From contig NZ_CP049264.1 of NCBI RefSeq assembly GCF_003048875.2, positions 620,001-684,000 on the forward strand: a stretch of 64,000 bases of DNA. The letters run 5' to 3'. Every line of letters begins with the position of its first letter. Within the stretch, counting starts at the first letter, position 1. The position numbers and the translations under genes were made by a program. Below, piece after piece: positions 8,447-16,649 of this stretch. The stretch is from Campylobacter concisus (GTDB lineage Bacteria; Campylobacterota; Campylobacteria; Campylobacterales; Campylobacteraceae). A model generated the notes under the pieces. It was not told the DNA's origin, did no database searches, and saw only the letters and a list, made by a program, of their open reading frames with translations.

Positions 8447-8566
8447 TGATTGCGAAAATAGTAGAGAAATAACATTTAGAAAATATGTTAAAATTTAGTT
8501 TGGTAGATCAGTTTATATCTTCTGTTAAAAATATCTTTACTAAAGTGCAAGATCTATTTATAGTGA
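8447..8566 (+). pseudogene. Decayed 3' end of the first paralogue
   Basis: Read from 8442 in the +1 frame, the DNA encodes CSDCENSREITFRKYVKI, similar in layout to the paralogue tail segment (RDKNGNEITPENAKNL). Read from 8494 in the third frame it encodes SLVDQFISSVKNIF, similar to NLFDQFRFSLYSF of the second paralogue. Two frameshifts and a stop therefore separate this copy from a full-length form. The alignment was made by eye. The rest of the gap to 8774 is AT-rich with no gene seen. Confidence 0.5.
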
Positions 8567-8774
8567 TACGGAACCTAAAGATGTCAAGGATAGTGAAACA
8601 ATAGATAAAAATAATACAAAGATATAGGAAGTTTTAGCTCGGTTCATTTCAAGTTCAAGACTGTACAAATTTGTATTAAATAAAAGTTGTAATGACTAGT
8701 TTAAAATTGTAAAAATTAGCGTGTATATTATATAATTTTCATTTCTTATAAAATAAATTTTTAAAGGTTTAGTC

Positions 8775-9365
8775 ATGTATTTGGTCCCTGATAATTACGC
8801 TGTAAATTCTTTCTTGAGTTTGGTTGTGATCATGCTTTTTTTTGTAGCGATTTTTTTCTCACTCATTTTAGTTGGTCGGAGAAATATTAAGGTTTATGCT
8901 AATAAATTTGATCTCTTGGGTATACATTTAATTTTCCCATTTATTATATTTCCTCTTACGTTTGAGTCGTTTATAAATATCGTTGCATCTTTTCTTGATA
9001 TTAATACTGATACGAAAATCGTAGTTGGGGTTCTAATAATATTGTCTTTGATTATTTTTTATATCATCTATAGTTTTTGGGTTTGTATTAAGTATAATTG
9101 CGATCCTATAAACTGCATAATAGCATTGTTGTTAAGATTTCAAGGTATTGTATTTCTCTCGCTTATTTATGTGATTTTTTTGGGTGGGAAAAGTCATGAT
9201 AAAAAAGACAAAGAGATAATCCCTGAAAATATGAAAACTTTAAACCTTTTTGATCAATTCAGATTTTCTTTATATAGTTTTGTTGCTGTTAGAAAAATTT
9301 TTGATAAGGAAAAGTCTGCTTATGTGGTGAAAAATACCGCAAGAAAAGTGAATGATTTTATATAA
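8775..9365 (+). CDS. Membrane protein, second of three paralogues
   Basis: 196 residues. Membrane segments lie at about 10-33, 47-70, 84-104 and 115-138. A conserved cytoplasmic block RRNIKVYANKFDLLG follows the first helix, and CIKYNC precedes the last. The hydrophilic tail (GGKSHDKKDKEIIPEN..., then Lys/Arg-rich) is lost in the upstream copy. No enzymatic motif and no known family were recognised. It lies in an AT-rich stretch and is followed 33 bases later by its closest relative. Possible roles range from an envelope or transport accessory to a contact or immunity protein; none is supported directly. Confidence 0.7.
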   Translation: MYLVPDNYAVNSFLSLVVIMLFFVAIFFSLILVGRRNIKVYANKFDLLGIHLIFPFIIFPLTFESFINIVASFLDINTDTKIVVGVLIILSLIIFYIIYSFWVCIKYNCDPINCIIALLLRFQGIVFLSLIYVIFLGGKSHDKKDKEIIPENMKTLNLFDQFRFSLYSFVAVRKIFDKEKSAYVVKNTARKVNDFI

Positions 9366-9398
9366 TAGATGCAAGCAAAAATTTAAAAAGAGTATGAA

Positions 9399-10016
9399 AT
9401 GATTGATGATATTTACTTATTTTTATATATGGGTTTAATTGTTTTTATTCTCATTTTATTTCCTGCTATTGCTATCTTTTCTGCTGGCAAGCGAAATATA
9501 AAAGTTTATCTGAGTAAATTTGATCTAGTTGGACTGCATCTCATTTTTCCGCTCGTGATATTTCCCATTTTTGTGGCTATATATTGCGCAGTATGTGAGT
9601 ATTTTGACGTTTCTAATAATGATGGGTTATCTTATATTTTTTACACTATGCTTTTTATAATAGCCACTTACGCCATTTTTGGCTTTTACGTTTGCATTAA
9701 ATACAATCACGGCTTTTTAAACTGCTTTTGGGCGTTACTTTTAAGATTTAACTTCATGACCCCGCTTGTTTATTTGCTATTTTTAGGTGGCAAAGGACGT
9801 GACAAAAATGGCAATGAGATAACCCCTGAAAATGCAAAAAATTTAAGCCTTTTTGTAAAGCTTAGATTTTCGCTTTATAATATGATCGTCTTTAGAAAAA
9901 ATTATGACAAAGATAAAGTTGCAGGCAGGGATGAGATAAATTCTAACGATAAAGTTCTAGTCTCAAAAGAAGAGTGGGATGAGTTTTTAAAATGGAAAAA
10001 TAGTAGAGAGAGTTAA
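9399..10016 (+). CDS. Membrane protein, third of three paralogues
   Basis: 205 residues, the same plan as the gene before it: first helix, then KRNIKVYLSKFDLVGLHLIF, two more helices, CIKYNHG, a fourth helix, and the tail GGKGRDKNGNEITPENAKN. The C-terminus ends in a Trp/Lys-rich segment (KEEWDEFLKWKNS) that the others lack. Codon use and GC content are nearer the chromosomal average than in the first two copies, so this may be the ancestral or functional member. The family is not recognised. Confidence 0.72.
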   Translation: MIDDIYLFLYMGLIVFILILFPAIAIFSAGKRNIKVYLSKFDLVGLHLIFPLVIFPIFVAIYCAVCEYFDVSNNDGLSYIFYTMLFIIATYAIFGFYVCIKYNHGFLNCFWALLLRFNFMTPLVYLLFLGGKGRDKNGNEITPENAKNLSLFVKLRFSLYNMIVFRKNYDKDKVAGRDEINSNDKVLVSKEEWDEFLKWKNSRES

Positions 10017-10017
10017 A

Positions 10018-10046
10018 TTTAAAAAGAGCCAGCAAGATGCTAGCTC
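10018..10046 (-). terminator. Terminator of the ispDF-cemR-pgpA operon
   Basis: On the minus strand, GAGCTAGCA and TGCTGGCTC pair over nine positions (one G-T) around a TCT loop, then comes a run of five T. It sits 33 bases from the convergent gene ending at 10016. Confidence 0.8.
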
Positions 10047-10049
10047 AGC

Positions 10050-10517
10050 TTACGGCAAAACTACGCCAAATTTCATAGCCACATCATATATCATTGCGCT
10101 AATAATGCCAGCGAAAAATCCAGCAACCATATCATCGCCCATGACGCCAAGTCCGCCCTTTACGTTGCGATCGATCCTGCCAATGATCGAAGGCTTTTTG
10201 ATATCAAGCACTCTAAAAAGCACGAGCGAGAGAACTAGCTGTGAGATCGTCGCTCCGCTAATGGCGATAGCAAGCCAAACACCAGCAACCTCGTCGATCA
10301 CGATAAAGCTCTCGTCGTGTGAATTTACCTTTTTTTCAAAATCATCAATGACGCTGATGCTTACCAAAAATAGCAAAATGCTAGCTAGTAAAAGCGTGGT
10401 CGCTGAGAAAAAATATAACACAAAATAAGCCACCACAGCTCCAGCCACCGAGCCCCAAGTGCCAGGTGCCTTTGGTAAAAGTCCAAATCCAAAAAATGTC
10501 AAAAATATCTTTTGCAT
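10050..10517 (-). CDS. pgpA: Phosphatidylglycerophosphatase A
   Basis: 155-residue inner-membrane enzyme that dephosphorylates phosphatidylglycerol phosphate, the last step to phosphatidylglycerol. The family signatures are clear: LLPKAPGTWGS near residue 13, VIDEVAGVW around residue 73, RVLDIKKPS, and GGLGVMGDDMVAG near the end; the acidic residues of the second and last of these form the catalytic site. Length is normal. It follows the ATP-sulfurylase-like gene by eight bases with AAGGAA in front of the ATG, so it is the last gene of the operon. From memory, the same neighbour order (Cj1607-Cj1610) occurs in C. jejuni. Confidence 0.94.
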   Translation of the reverse strand: MQKIFLTFFGFGLLPKAPGTWGSVAGAVVAYFVLYFFSATTLLLASILLFLVSISVIDDFEKKVNSHDESFIVIDEVAGVWLAIAISGATISQLVLSLVLFRVLDIKKPSIIGRIDRNVKGGLGVMGDDMVAGFFAGIISAMIYDVAMKFGVVLP

Positions 10518-10525
10518 AAATTTCC

Positions 10526-11707
10526 TTAAGTGAGTGATGATGTCTGGTAGAGCTTCATAAGCTCCTCGTAAAAGTCGCGGTCGGTCTTGTTTTCAAGCAG
10601 CCCAGAATTTACAAAGAGATCGTCGCAGAGCTTTTGTATATCTTTAAAGCGATTTACATAGAGCTTGCTTAAGATGAGCGCTGAAATTTCAGGCCTTACT
10701 AGTATGGCTGGTGGCATGATGCCGTTAAATAGCAGCTCTTTGATCACGTCTGGGTGGTATTTGATCTGGTGGTGCTGTCCGTGTGGGCAGCTTTTGGTGC
10801 TAACTAGCGTCTTGCACTTGTTGCAATAAACGAGCTCTGGCAGGACGATCACGTCTAAATTTAGATCGTTTTTGTAGATGTCAAGGATCGTATGAACTTC
10901 GTTGTGGTCAAAAAACATGCCGATGCCTGAGTGGTTTTGTCCGATGACTAGCTTATTTGCGCCAAGTCTTGAAGCTGCGATGCACTCAAGCGTTGGGTTG
11001 GCGTGCGAGCTAAAAAGGGTCGTGTTTTTTAGCGCAAAGACAAAGACCTTTTTTGTCGGCAGATAGTTTTGGTTAAAAAAGTCAAGCACTTGCTTTCTGA
11101 TCTCGTAATCAATATGCCTCTCTTCGCGCGTTCTGATGAGAAAAACGACCACGAGATCAGCCTTATCGATAGTCATCCTAACTAGGCGTTCATGCGCGCG
11201 GTTAAATGGATCGGCTGTTAAAAATACGGCAGTTATCTTTTTAGCGCCGCTTTCGGCTATGAGCTCATTAAGTGCTTTTTTGCTCTCTTGCATGCTCTCA
11301 TCATATAGCTCAAACTCGCCACTTATGCCGTATTTACCCAAATTTAGTGACATTTCGCTGTTTGACTCATTTGCTAAAAATATATTTTTAGCTCGCATGC
11401 TCTCGTCAAATTTAAAGACCTTTGCCACGTCGATGTGCCCAACGATCTTGCCGTCCATATTTAAATTTACTCTTTGGCCAGCATGCAGCTTGCTAGCGAT
11501 ATTTTGATTGACCTCGCCAAATGGAGCAAAGCCAAAAGAGTAGGGCATCGGTTCGCCGTTAAAGTAGCCCTTTTTTGCCACCTCTTTGATCTGCTCGTCG
11601 TCCATCAGGGCGCTAAAATTTGAGAGAATTTTGTTTTTGATAAGCTCTAAGGCGCCATAAACTTCGGTGTTTATAGAAATTTCACTATTTTTTCTTGCTG
11701 ACGTCAT
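10526..11707 (-). CDS. ATP-sulfurylase-like protein with altered active-site motifs
   Basis: 393 residues with the fold signatures of sulfate adenylyltransferase: GQNHSGIG (256-263; usually GRDHAGPG) and the YCNKC...STKSCPHG cysteine/histidine block (294-310). The catalytic QxRNPxHxxH motif, however, reads TADPFNRAH (164-172): the Gln and Arg that bind sulfate and the first His are gone. No sulfate-assimilation genes are nearby. I infer a nucleotidyltransferase-like protein with another substrate, or a non-catalytic one. The start is set at 11707 rather than 11749, giving a 23-base overlap with cemR. It corresponds to the C. jejuni gene between cemR and pgpA (Cj1609, from memory). Confidence 0.85.
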   Translation of the reverse strand: MTSARKNSEISINTEVYGALELIKNKILSNFSALMDDEQIKEVAKKGYFNGEPMPYSFGFAPFGEVNQNIASKLHAGQRVNLNMDGKIVGHIDVAKVFKFDESMRAKNIFLANESNSEMSLNLGKYGISGEFELYDESMQESKKALNELIAESGAKKITAVFLTADPFNRAHERLVRMTIDKADLVVVFLIRTREERHIDYEIRKQVLDFFNQNYLPTKKVFVFALKNTTLFSSHANPTLECIAASRLGANKLVIGQNHSGIGMFFDHNEVHTILDIYKNDLNLDVIVLPELVYCNKCKTLVSTKSCPHGQHHQIKYHPDVIKELLFNGIMPPAILVRPEISALILSKLYVNRFKDIQKLCDDLFVNSGLLENKTDRDFYEELMKLYQTSSLT

Positions 11708-12575
11708 ATTTCTTTCTCTTTTCCCAAAGTGATTTTCTAGAAATTCCAAGCTTTTTGCTAAGCTCGGTGTCGGGGAATTTATCTTGATAATTAACGATGA
11801 TATATTTTATATATTCATCGATCGTGACGATCTCGCCGATGTCAAAATTCTTATCTCGGATGGAGAGTTCAAGCTCCTCAAATGGCGCATTTTGCGCAAA
11901 ATCGCTAGTTTGGATAGCCACTTTTTTCTTTTTGCAAAGCTCTAAAATTTTCTCTTTTTCATCCTCTTTTAGCTCTTCGAGATTTGTGATGTATATTAGC
12001 TCGTCGCCACTTTGAGCAAGTGCTTTTTCAAGCTCGCTAAAACAGGCTTTGCCTAAAAACAAAAATGGCAAATTCCCAGCCTTTACATAGTTAAAGATAA
12101 ATTTATCGCTGTAGCCATTTTTGCTTGATTTTAAAAGAAGTGGAAATTTGATCTTTTTGGTTTCAAAACAAGGTATCTCATAGTCTTTGAGGGCGAAATT
12201 TATATAGTTTTCGTAGTTTTTTATCTCGTTTTTAAAGCCTCTAAACTCTTCAAAATGCCTTATCTTTCTAACAAGCTCTTCTATCATAAATGGCTTTTGT
12301 ATGTAATCCACCGCACCCGCTTGTATCGGCTTTAGCACGGTGTCGCTGTTGATGTAGGCGATGAGTAAGATGATTATAGAGCTTTTAAATTTCTCTATGA
12401 CTGGGTAGAAGTCCTGCCCTGGGAGTGTGGTAGAAAGTAACACTACGTCAAAATTTTCAAATTTCAAAGCCTCTTTGACGCTCTTTGCGATCTCGCAGTC
12501 GTAGCCAAAGTCAGCTAGTTTGCTAGCCATCGAGCCAGCTAGGTAAATTTCGTTTTCTACTATTAAAATTTTCAT
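11685..12575 (-). CDS. cemR: Atypical orphan response regulator CemR (HP1021/Cj1608 type)
   Basis: 296 residues: a receiver domain (1-110) and a C-terminal Fis-like helix-turn-helix (TELSKKLGISRKSLWEKRKK, near 270-290). The phospho-acceptor position is Ser48 (VVLLSTTLPG), not Asp, and the acidic pair near residue 7 is E-N, so phosphorylation by the standard route is not expected; the conserved Lys (IQKPF) remains. This pattern, and the position between ispDF and the ATP-sulfurylase-like gene, identify the campylobacterial regulator of energy metabolism and redox response known as CemR, relative of H. pylori HP1021. Its ATG overlaps the ispDF stop (ATGA). No sensor kinase gene is nearby, which fits an orphan. 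Confidence 0.88.
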   Translation of the reverse strand: MKILIVENEIYLAGSMASKLADFGYDCEIAKSVKEALKFENFDVVLLSTTLPGQDFYPVIEKFKSSIIILLIAYINSDTVLKPIQAGAVDYIQKPFMIEELVRKIRHFEEFRGFKNEIKNYENYINFALKDYEIPCFETKKIKFPLLLKSSKNGYSDKFIFNYVKAGNLPFLFLGKACFSELEKALAQSGDELIYITNLEELKEDEKEKILELCKKKKVAIQTSDFAQNAPFEELELSIRDKNFDIGEIVTIDEYIKYIIVNYQDKFPDTELSKKLGISRKSLWEKRKKYDVSKKK

Positions 12576-13690
12576 ATTTGTGTCCAGTTGTAAAATTTAA
12601 GGCTAGCACTTGCTATGACAGCGATCCCCTCGCATCTGCCCACAAAGCCAAGCCCCTCAGTTGTCGTAGCCTTTACATTTATGCGGCTTTGGCTTAAATT
12701 TAGAGCCTGCGCGATGTTTGCCTCCATTTTTGATTTTAGCTTTGAGATTTTTGGCTTTTGCGCCATTATCGTGATATCAGCATTTGTTAGTACAAAGCCC
12801 ACGCTTTGCACTCTTTTATAAGCTTCTTGCAGCAAAAAAATGGAGCTAATATCTTTAAATTTAGCGTCCGTATCAGGAAATAATTCGCCTATGTCGCCAA
12901 GCCCAGCAGCTCCTAAAATGGCATCAGTTAGCGCATGAAGTGCCACATCGCCGTCGCTGTGAGCCTTTAGTCCAAACTCATAGTCGATCTTTTCGCCACA
13001 AAGCACAAGCGGACGACCTTTTTCAAACTCATGCACGTCAAAGCCGTTACCTACAAAGAGCTCATTTTCTGGTGCTTTTAGGGCTGAAATTTTGGCAAGA
13101 TCCTCTTTAAAAGTGATCTTTCTAGCCATCTCATCGCCCAATATGTGCCAAACGCTTGCGCCAATGGCTCTCATAGCCGAGCTATCATCTGTGTAAATTT
13201 CGCCGCTACTAAGAGCATTTTTAAGAAGTGCTGTGCGCGAGAGCTGCGGTGTTTGGATAAGTTTTACCTTTTCTCTGTCGATTGCATTTTCGCCAAGATA
13301 GGCAGTGTCTGCGATCTTTAGCGCAGGTACCACGCAGTCAGCCTGAGCGGCCGCCTCGATGATCTTGTGAAAGAGCTCGCTTGATATGCAAGGGCGCGCG
13401 ATGTCGCTAACTAGGACAAATTCGCTACTTACTAGCTCAAGTGCGTTTTTTAGGCTATCTTGTCTTGTCTCGCCGCCATCAACAAATTTATAATTTGGAG
13501 CAAATTTAGACATATATTTGCACTCTTTACTAACGACGATGATCTCCTTAAATGTGTAAAAGTTACTCAAATTTTTAGTGGCAAATAGCCAAAGTGGGTC
13601 GCTGCCGATGCGAAGCCATTGCTTCTTTACAGGTAGCTCAAAACGGCTGGAATTTCCTGCTCCTAGCATTATAAGTGAGATATCAAGCAA
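12572..13690 (-). CDS. ispDF: Bifunctional MEP-pathway enzyme IspD-IspF
   Basis: 372 residues. The N-terminal half (to about 210) is MEP cytidylyltransferase (LIMLGAGNSSRF nucleotide loop); the C-terminal half is MECDP synthase, with the metal ligands in GFDVHEF and the HSDGDVALHALTDAILG block. It makes isoprenoid precursors in the cytoplasm together with IspG, also in this window. The fusion is typical of epsilonproteobacteria. The start is the TTG at 13690: AAAGGAG lies five bases upstream, and an in-frame ATG at 13726 is upstream of the probable -10 element (13718-13723) and so not transcribed. First gene of a four-gene operon. Confidence 0.95.
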   Translation of the reverse strand: MLDISLIMLGAGNSSRFELPVKKQWLRIGSDPLWLFATKNLSNFYTFKEIIVVSKECKYMSKFAPNYKFVDGGETRQDSLKNALELVSSEFVLVSDIARPCISSELFHKIIEAAAQADCVVPALKIADTAYLGENAIDREKVKLIQTPQLSRTALLKNALSSGEIYTDDSSAMRAIGASVWHILGDEMARKITFKEDLAKISALKAPENELFVGNGFDVHEFEKGRPLVLCGEKIDYEFGLKAHSDGDVALHALTDAILGAAGLGDIGELFPDTDAKFKDISSIFLLQEAYKRVQSVGFVLTNADITIMAQKPKISKLKSKMEANIAQALNLSQSRINVKATTTEGLGFVGRCEGIAVIASASLKFYNWTQI

Positions 13691-13717
13691 GGTAGCTCCT
13701 TTGAAGATTGTTACGGA

Positions 13718-13723
13718 ATTATA
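13718..13723 (-). promoter_or_regulatory. -10 element of the ispDF operon
   Basis: TATAAT on the minus strand, 28 bases upstream of the TTG start at 13690. It decides the start of ispDF by excluding the more distant ATG at 13726. Confidence 0.55.
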
Positions 13724-13837
13724 CACCTAAAAGCTAAATATTTCTTTTTATAGAAATAAATTTAAGGCTAGCATTTAGTTAGATCAAAACAAAAAAGGAC
13801 TAAAATGAGCCTTTAAATTTTAAAAAAAAGGCTAGTC

Positions 13838-15133
13838 ATGACAAAGACGCAGATGCACTATGCTAGGCGAGGTGAGCTCACAAAGCAGATGAGCTATGTG
13901 GCAAAGATCGAGGGAGTGAGCGAAAATTTAGTGATGGATGAGGTGGCAAAAGGTAGCATCATCATCCCAGCAAACGTAAATCACACAAATTTAAAGCCTA
14001 TGGGCATAGGCAGAAAGCTAAAGACGAAAATCAATGCAAATATCGGCAACTCAAGCCTAAGTAGTGACATTTGCGCGGAGCTTAGAAAGCTTGAAATTTG
14101 CTTAGAATTTGGCGCTGATACGGTTATGGATCTAAGCACGGACGGCGATTTAGACGCTATTAGAAGCGCTATCATAGAGCATTCAACCGTGCCAGTTGGC
14201 ACGGTGCCGATGTATGAAATTTTAAAAGAGGCAAAAGAGGTTACAAATATCACAAATGAGCTAATTTTAAGCGTGCTAGAGAAGCAAGCAAGGCAAGGGG
14301 TTAGTTACTTTACGATACACGCTGGCTTTTTGCGTGAGTTTTTGCCACTTGTGAAAAAGCGTAAAATGGGCATAGTTAGCCGTGGTGGCAGTTTGAGCGC
14401 GAGCTACATGTCAAAGCTAAATAGGCAAAATCCATTTTATGAGATTTTTGATCAAATTTTAGAAATTTGCGCAAAATACGACGTCTCACTCTCGCTTGGC
14501 GACGGACTTCGCCCAGGATGTCTTTATGACGCGACAGACGAGGCACAGCTTAGTGAGCTAAAGGTGCTTGGAGAGCTTACGCTTCGTGCGTGGCAAAAAG
14601 ATGTGCAAGTGATGATAGAGGGTCCTGGTCATGTGCCATTAAGTCAAATTGAGTATAATATGAAAATCGAACAAGAGCTCTGCCATGACGCCCCATTTTA
14701 CGTGCTTGGACCGCTTGTTAGCGATATCGGCGCGGGGTATGATCATATCACGTCGGCTATTGGTGGCACGATGGCGGCATATCACGGCGCTAGCATGCTT
14801 TGCTACGTGACGCAAAAAGAGCACCTAGGACTACCAAATGAAAATGACGTAAGAGAGGGCATCGTAGCTCACAAGATAGCAGCTCATGCCGCAGACGTCG
14901 CGCTTGGCAAGGCTGGAGCTATCGAAAAAGACCATGCGATGAGTGACGCTAGATACGCATTTGACTGGAACAAGCAGTTTGAGCTTAGCTTTGATCCAAA
15001 AAAGGCTAGAGAGCTTCACGATGAGAGCTTGCCAGAAGATGCGTTTAAGAGCGCTCATTTTTGTTCGATGTGCGGACCAAAATTTTGTGCATATAAAATT
15101 TCAAAAGATCTAATAAAAGGAGAAAAATGTTAA
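13838..15133 (+). CDS. thiC: Phosphomethylpyrimidine synthase ThiC
   Basis: 431 residues. This radical-SAM enzyme converts aminoimidazole ribotide to the HMP-phosphate half of thiamine. The unusual C-terminal cluster motif CxxCxPxFC is intact as Cys409, Cys412 and Cys417 (CSMCGPKFC). The blocks [16 protein letters not shown] and [14 protein letters not shown] carry the metal and substrate residues. It is shorter than the enterobacterial enzyme because the N-terminal extension is missing, as in other epsilonproteobacteria. I see no TPP riboswitch in the 150-base leader. Its stop lies inside the mrp start region (ATGTTAA), so the two are coupled; Mrp carries Fe-S clusters, and ThiC needs one. 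Confidence 0.95.
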   Translation: MTKTQMHYARRGELTKQMSYVAKIEGVSENLVMDEVAKGSIIIPANVNHTNLKPMGIGRKLKTKINANIGNSSLSSDICAELRKLEICLEFGADTVMDLSTDGDLDAIRSAIIEHSTVPVGTVPMYEILKEAKEVTNITNELILSVLEKQARQGVSYFTIHAGFLREFLPLVKKRKMGIVSRGGSLSASYMSKLNRQNPFYEIFDQILEICAKYDVSLSLGDGLRPGCLYDATDEAQLSELKVLGELTLRAWQKDVQVMIEGPGHVPLSQIEYNMKIEQELCHDAPFYVLGPLVSDIGAGYDHITSAIGGTMAAYHGASMLCYVTQKEHLGLPNENDVREGIVAHKIAAHAADVALGKAGAIEKDHAMSDARYAFDWNKQFELSFDPKKARELHDESLPEDAFKSAHFCSMCGPKFCAYKISKDLIKGEKC

Positions 15134-16227
15134 ATAAAGAAGAGGTCTTAAATAGACTAAAGGGCGTCATATATCCGGGATTTGAGAAGGATATAGTTAG
15201 CTTTGGCTTTGTGAAAAACATTGAGATCGGCGATAAAATATTAATCGAAGTCGAGATCGTTAGCTCAAGCCCAGAGGTGGCAAACGAGCTAAAAACAGAC
15301 ATCAAACGTGTCATGGGCTCAAACGAGTACGTGCTAAATTTGATCCAGCCAAAGATACCTGAGGAGAAAAGTAACACTCAAAGTGGCAAAAATATCGCGC
15401 CACAAGTTAAAAATTTCGTAATGGTAAGCTCTGGCAAAGGCGGCGTTGGTAAATCAACCACAACGCTAAATTTAGCCATCTCAATGGCAAAACTAGGCAA
15501 AAAAGTGGGAATTTTGGACGCTGATATCTACGGACCAAACATCCCAAGAATGCTTGGCGAAGTAAATACCCAGCCACAAGTCGTTGGCAACAAGCTAAAG
15601 CCGATACTTAGCCATGGCGTGGAGATGATGAGTATGGGCGTTTTGATGGAGGAGGGCATGAGCCTTATCTGGCGTGGCTCGATGATCATGAAAGCGATCG
15701 AGCAGCTGCTAAGGGACGTGCTTTGGAGCGAGCTTGATGTATTGTTTCTCGATATGCCTCCAGGAACGGGCGACGCGCAGCTAACCCTAGCTCAAAGCGT
15801 GCCAGTAACAGCAGGTGTCTGCGTCACAACGCCTCAAGTAGTAGCACTTGATGATAGCAAGCGTGCGCTTGATATGTTTGAGAAGCTCCACATCCCAATC
15901 GCTGGCGTCATCGAAAACATGAGCGGCTTCATCTGCCCAGATAATGGCAAAGAGTATGACATCTTTGGCAAAGGCACGACTGAAGAAGTAGCAAAGGCTT
16001 ACAACACTCAAATTTTAGCTGAAATTCCTATCGAGCCAGCTGTTAGAGTGGGCGGCGATAATGGCAAGCCAGTTAGCTTCTATGAGCCAAACTCAGTCAC
16101 TGCAAAACGCTATGAGAGCGCAGCTGCAAGGCTTTGGGAGATGATAGAAAATATAAATAACGGCGGTGGGGCTGATAACTCAGCGATACAGCCGGTAAAT
16201 GACGGCAAGAGTGCTTGCTCGAAGTAA
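15127..16227 (+). CDS. mrp: Mrp/ApbC-type Fe-S cluster carrier ATPase
   Basis: 366 residues: an N-terminal MIP18-like (DUF59) domain (1-75), a linker, then a P-loop ATPase. The deviant Walker [12 protein letters not shown] is at 101-111 and the switch [10 protein letters not shown] near 208. It binds and hands over Fe-S clusters in the cytoplasm. In most relatives the cluster is held by a CxxC; here the segment is ICPDNGKEY (Cys270), so only the first cysteine is present, with another cysteine at the extreme C-terminus (SACSK). The overlap with thiC suggests a client relationship (inference). Confidence 0.92.
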   Translation: MLNKEEVLNRLKGVIYPGFEKDIVSFGFVKNIEIGDKILIEVEIVSSSPEVANELKTDIKRVMGSNEYVLNLIQPKIPEEKSNTQSGKNIAPQVKNFVMVSSGKGGVGKSTTTLNLAISMAKLGKKVGILDADIYGPNIPRMLGEVNTQPQVVGNKLKPILSHGVEMMSMGVLMEEGMSLIWRGSMIMKAIEQLLRDVLWSELDVLFLDMPPGTGDAQLTLAQSVPVTAGVCVTTPQVVALDDSKRALDMFEKLHIPIAGVIENMSGFICPDNGKEYDIFGKGTTEEVAKAYNTQILAEIPIEPAVRVGGDNGKPVSFYEPNSVTAKRYESAAARLWEMIENINNGGGADNSAIQPVNDGKSACSK

Positions 16228-16373
16228 ATTTACAAAAGATAAAATTTAGAGCAAATTTAAAATTTGCCAGTTTAAATTTGGCTACCAAAATTTAGCTTTG
16301 CTTGGTGCTTAGTTTAAATTTTGGAGCCAAAATGCACTTTAAAAAATAAATTTAAAATTTAATAGGAGAAAAG

Positions 16374-16640
16374 ATGAAAGCGATCGTAACCGTAGTCGGA
16401 AAAGATAGAGTTGGCATCGTTGCTGGTGTCTCAGCAAAGCTTAGCGAGCTAGGGCTAAACATAGATGATATAAGTCAGACTATTTTGAGCGACTTTTTCA
16501 CGATGATGGCGGTGGTTTCAAGTGATGAAAATAAGGACTTTACAGCCTTAAGAGCGGAGCTAGATAAGCTTGGAGAGAGCCTAAAAGTAAAGATAAATAT
16601 CCAAAGCTCAGCCATCTTTGATGCGATGCACAAAATTTAA
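16374..16640 (+). CDS. ACT-domain regulatory protein (UPF0237 type)
   Basis: 88 residues forming a single ACT fold, with the start KAIVTVVGKDRVGIVAGVS, where Gly-Ile-Val is the ligand-turn motif. Such stand-alone ACT proteins probably bind an amino acid or other small ligand. Nine bases separate it from the PFL-like gene that follows, and this two-gene arrangement is conserved across many bacteria, so the pair probably works together, with the ACT protein as ligand sensor for the larger one (inference). AGGAG precedes the start. Confidence 0.9.
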   Translation: MKAIVTVVGKDRVGIVAGVSAKLSELGLNIDDISQTILSDFFTMMAVVSSDENKDFTALRAELDKLGESLKVKINIQSSAIFDAMHKI

Positions 16641-16649
16641 GGACAAAAG

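Noticed and set aside
10526-11707. Sulfate assimilation locus
   Set aside because: No APS kinase, APS reductase or sulfate transporter nearby, and the catalytic motif is not that of an active ATP sulfurylase.
13691-13837. Possible TPP riboswitch upstream of thiC
   Set aside because: No thi-box (CUGAGA with the paired GGGGUG-type helix) is recognisable in the leader, and the leader is too short and AT-rich.
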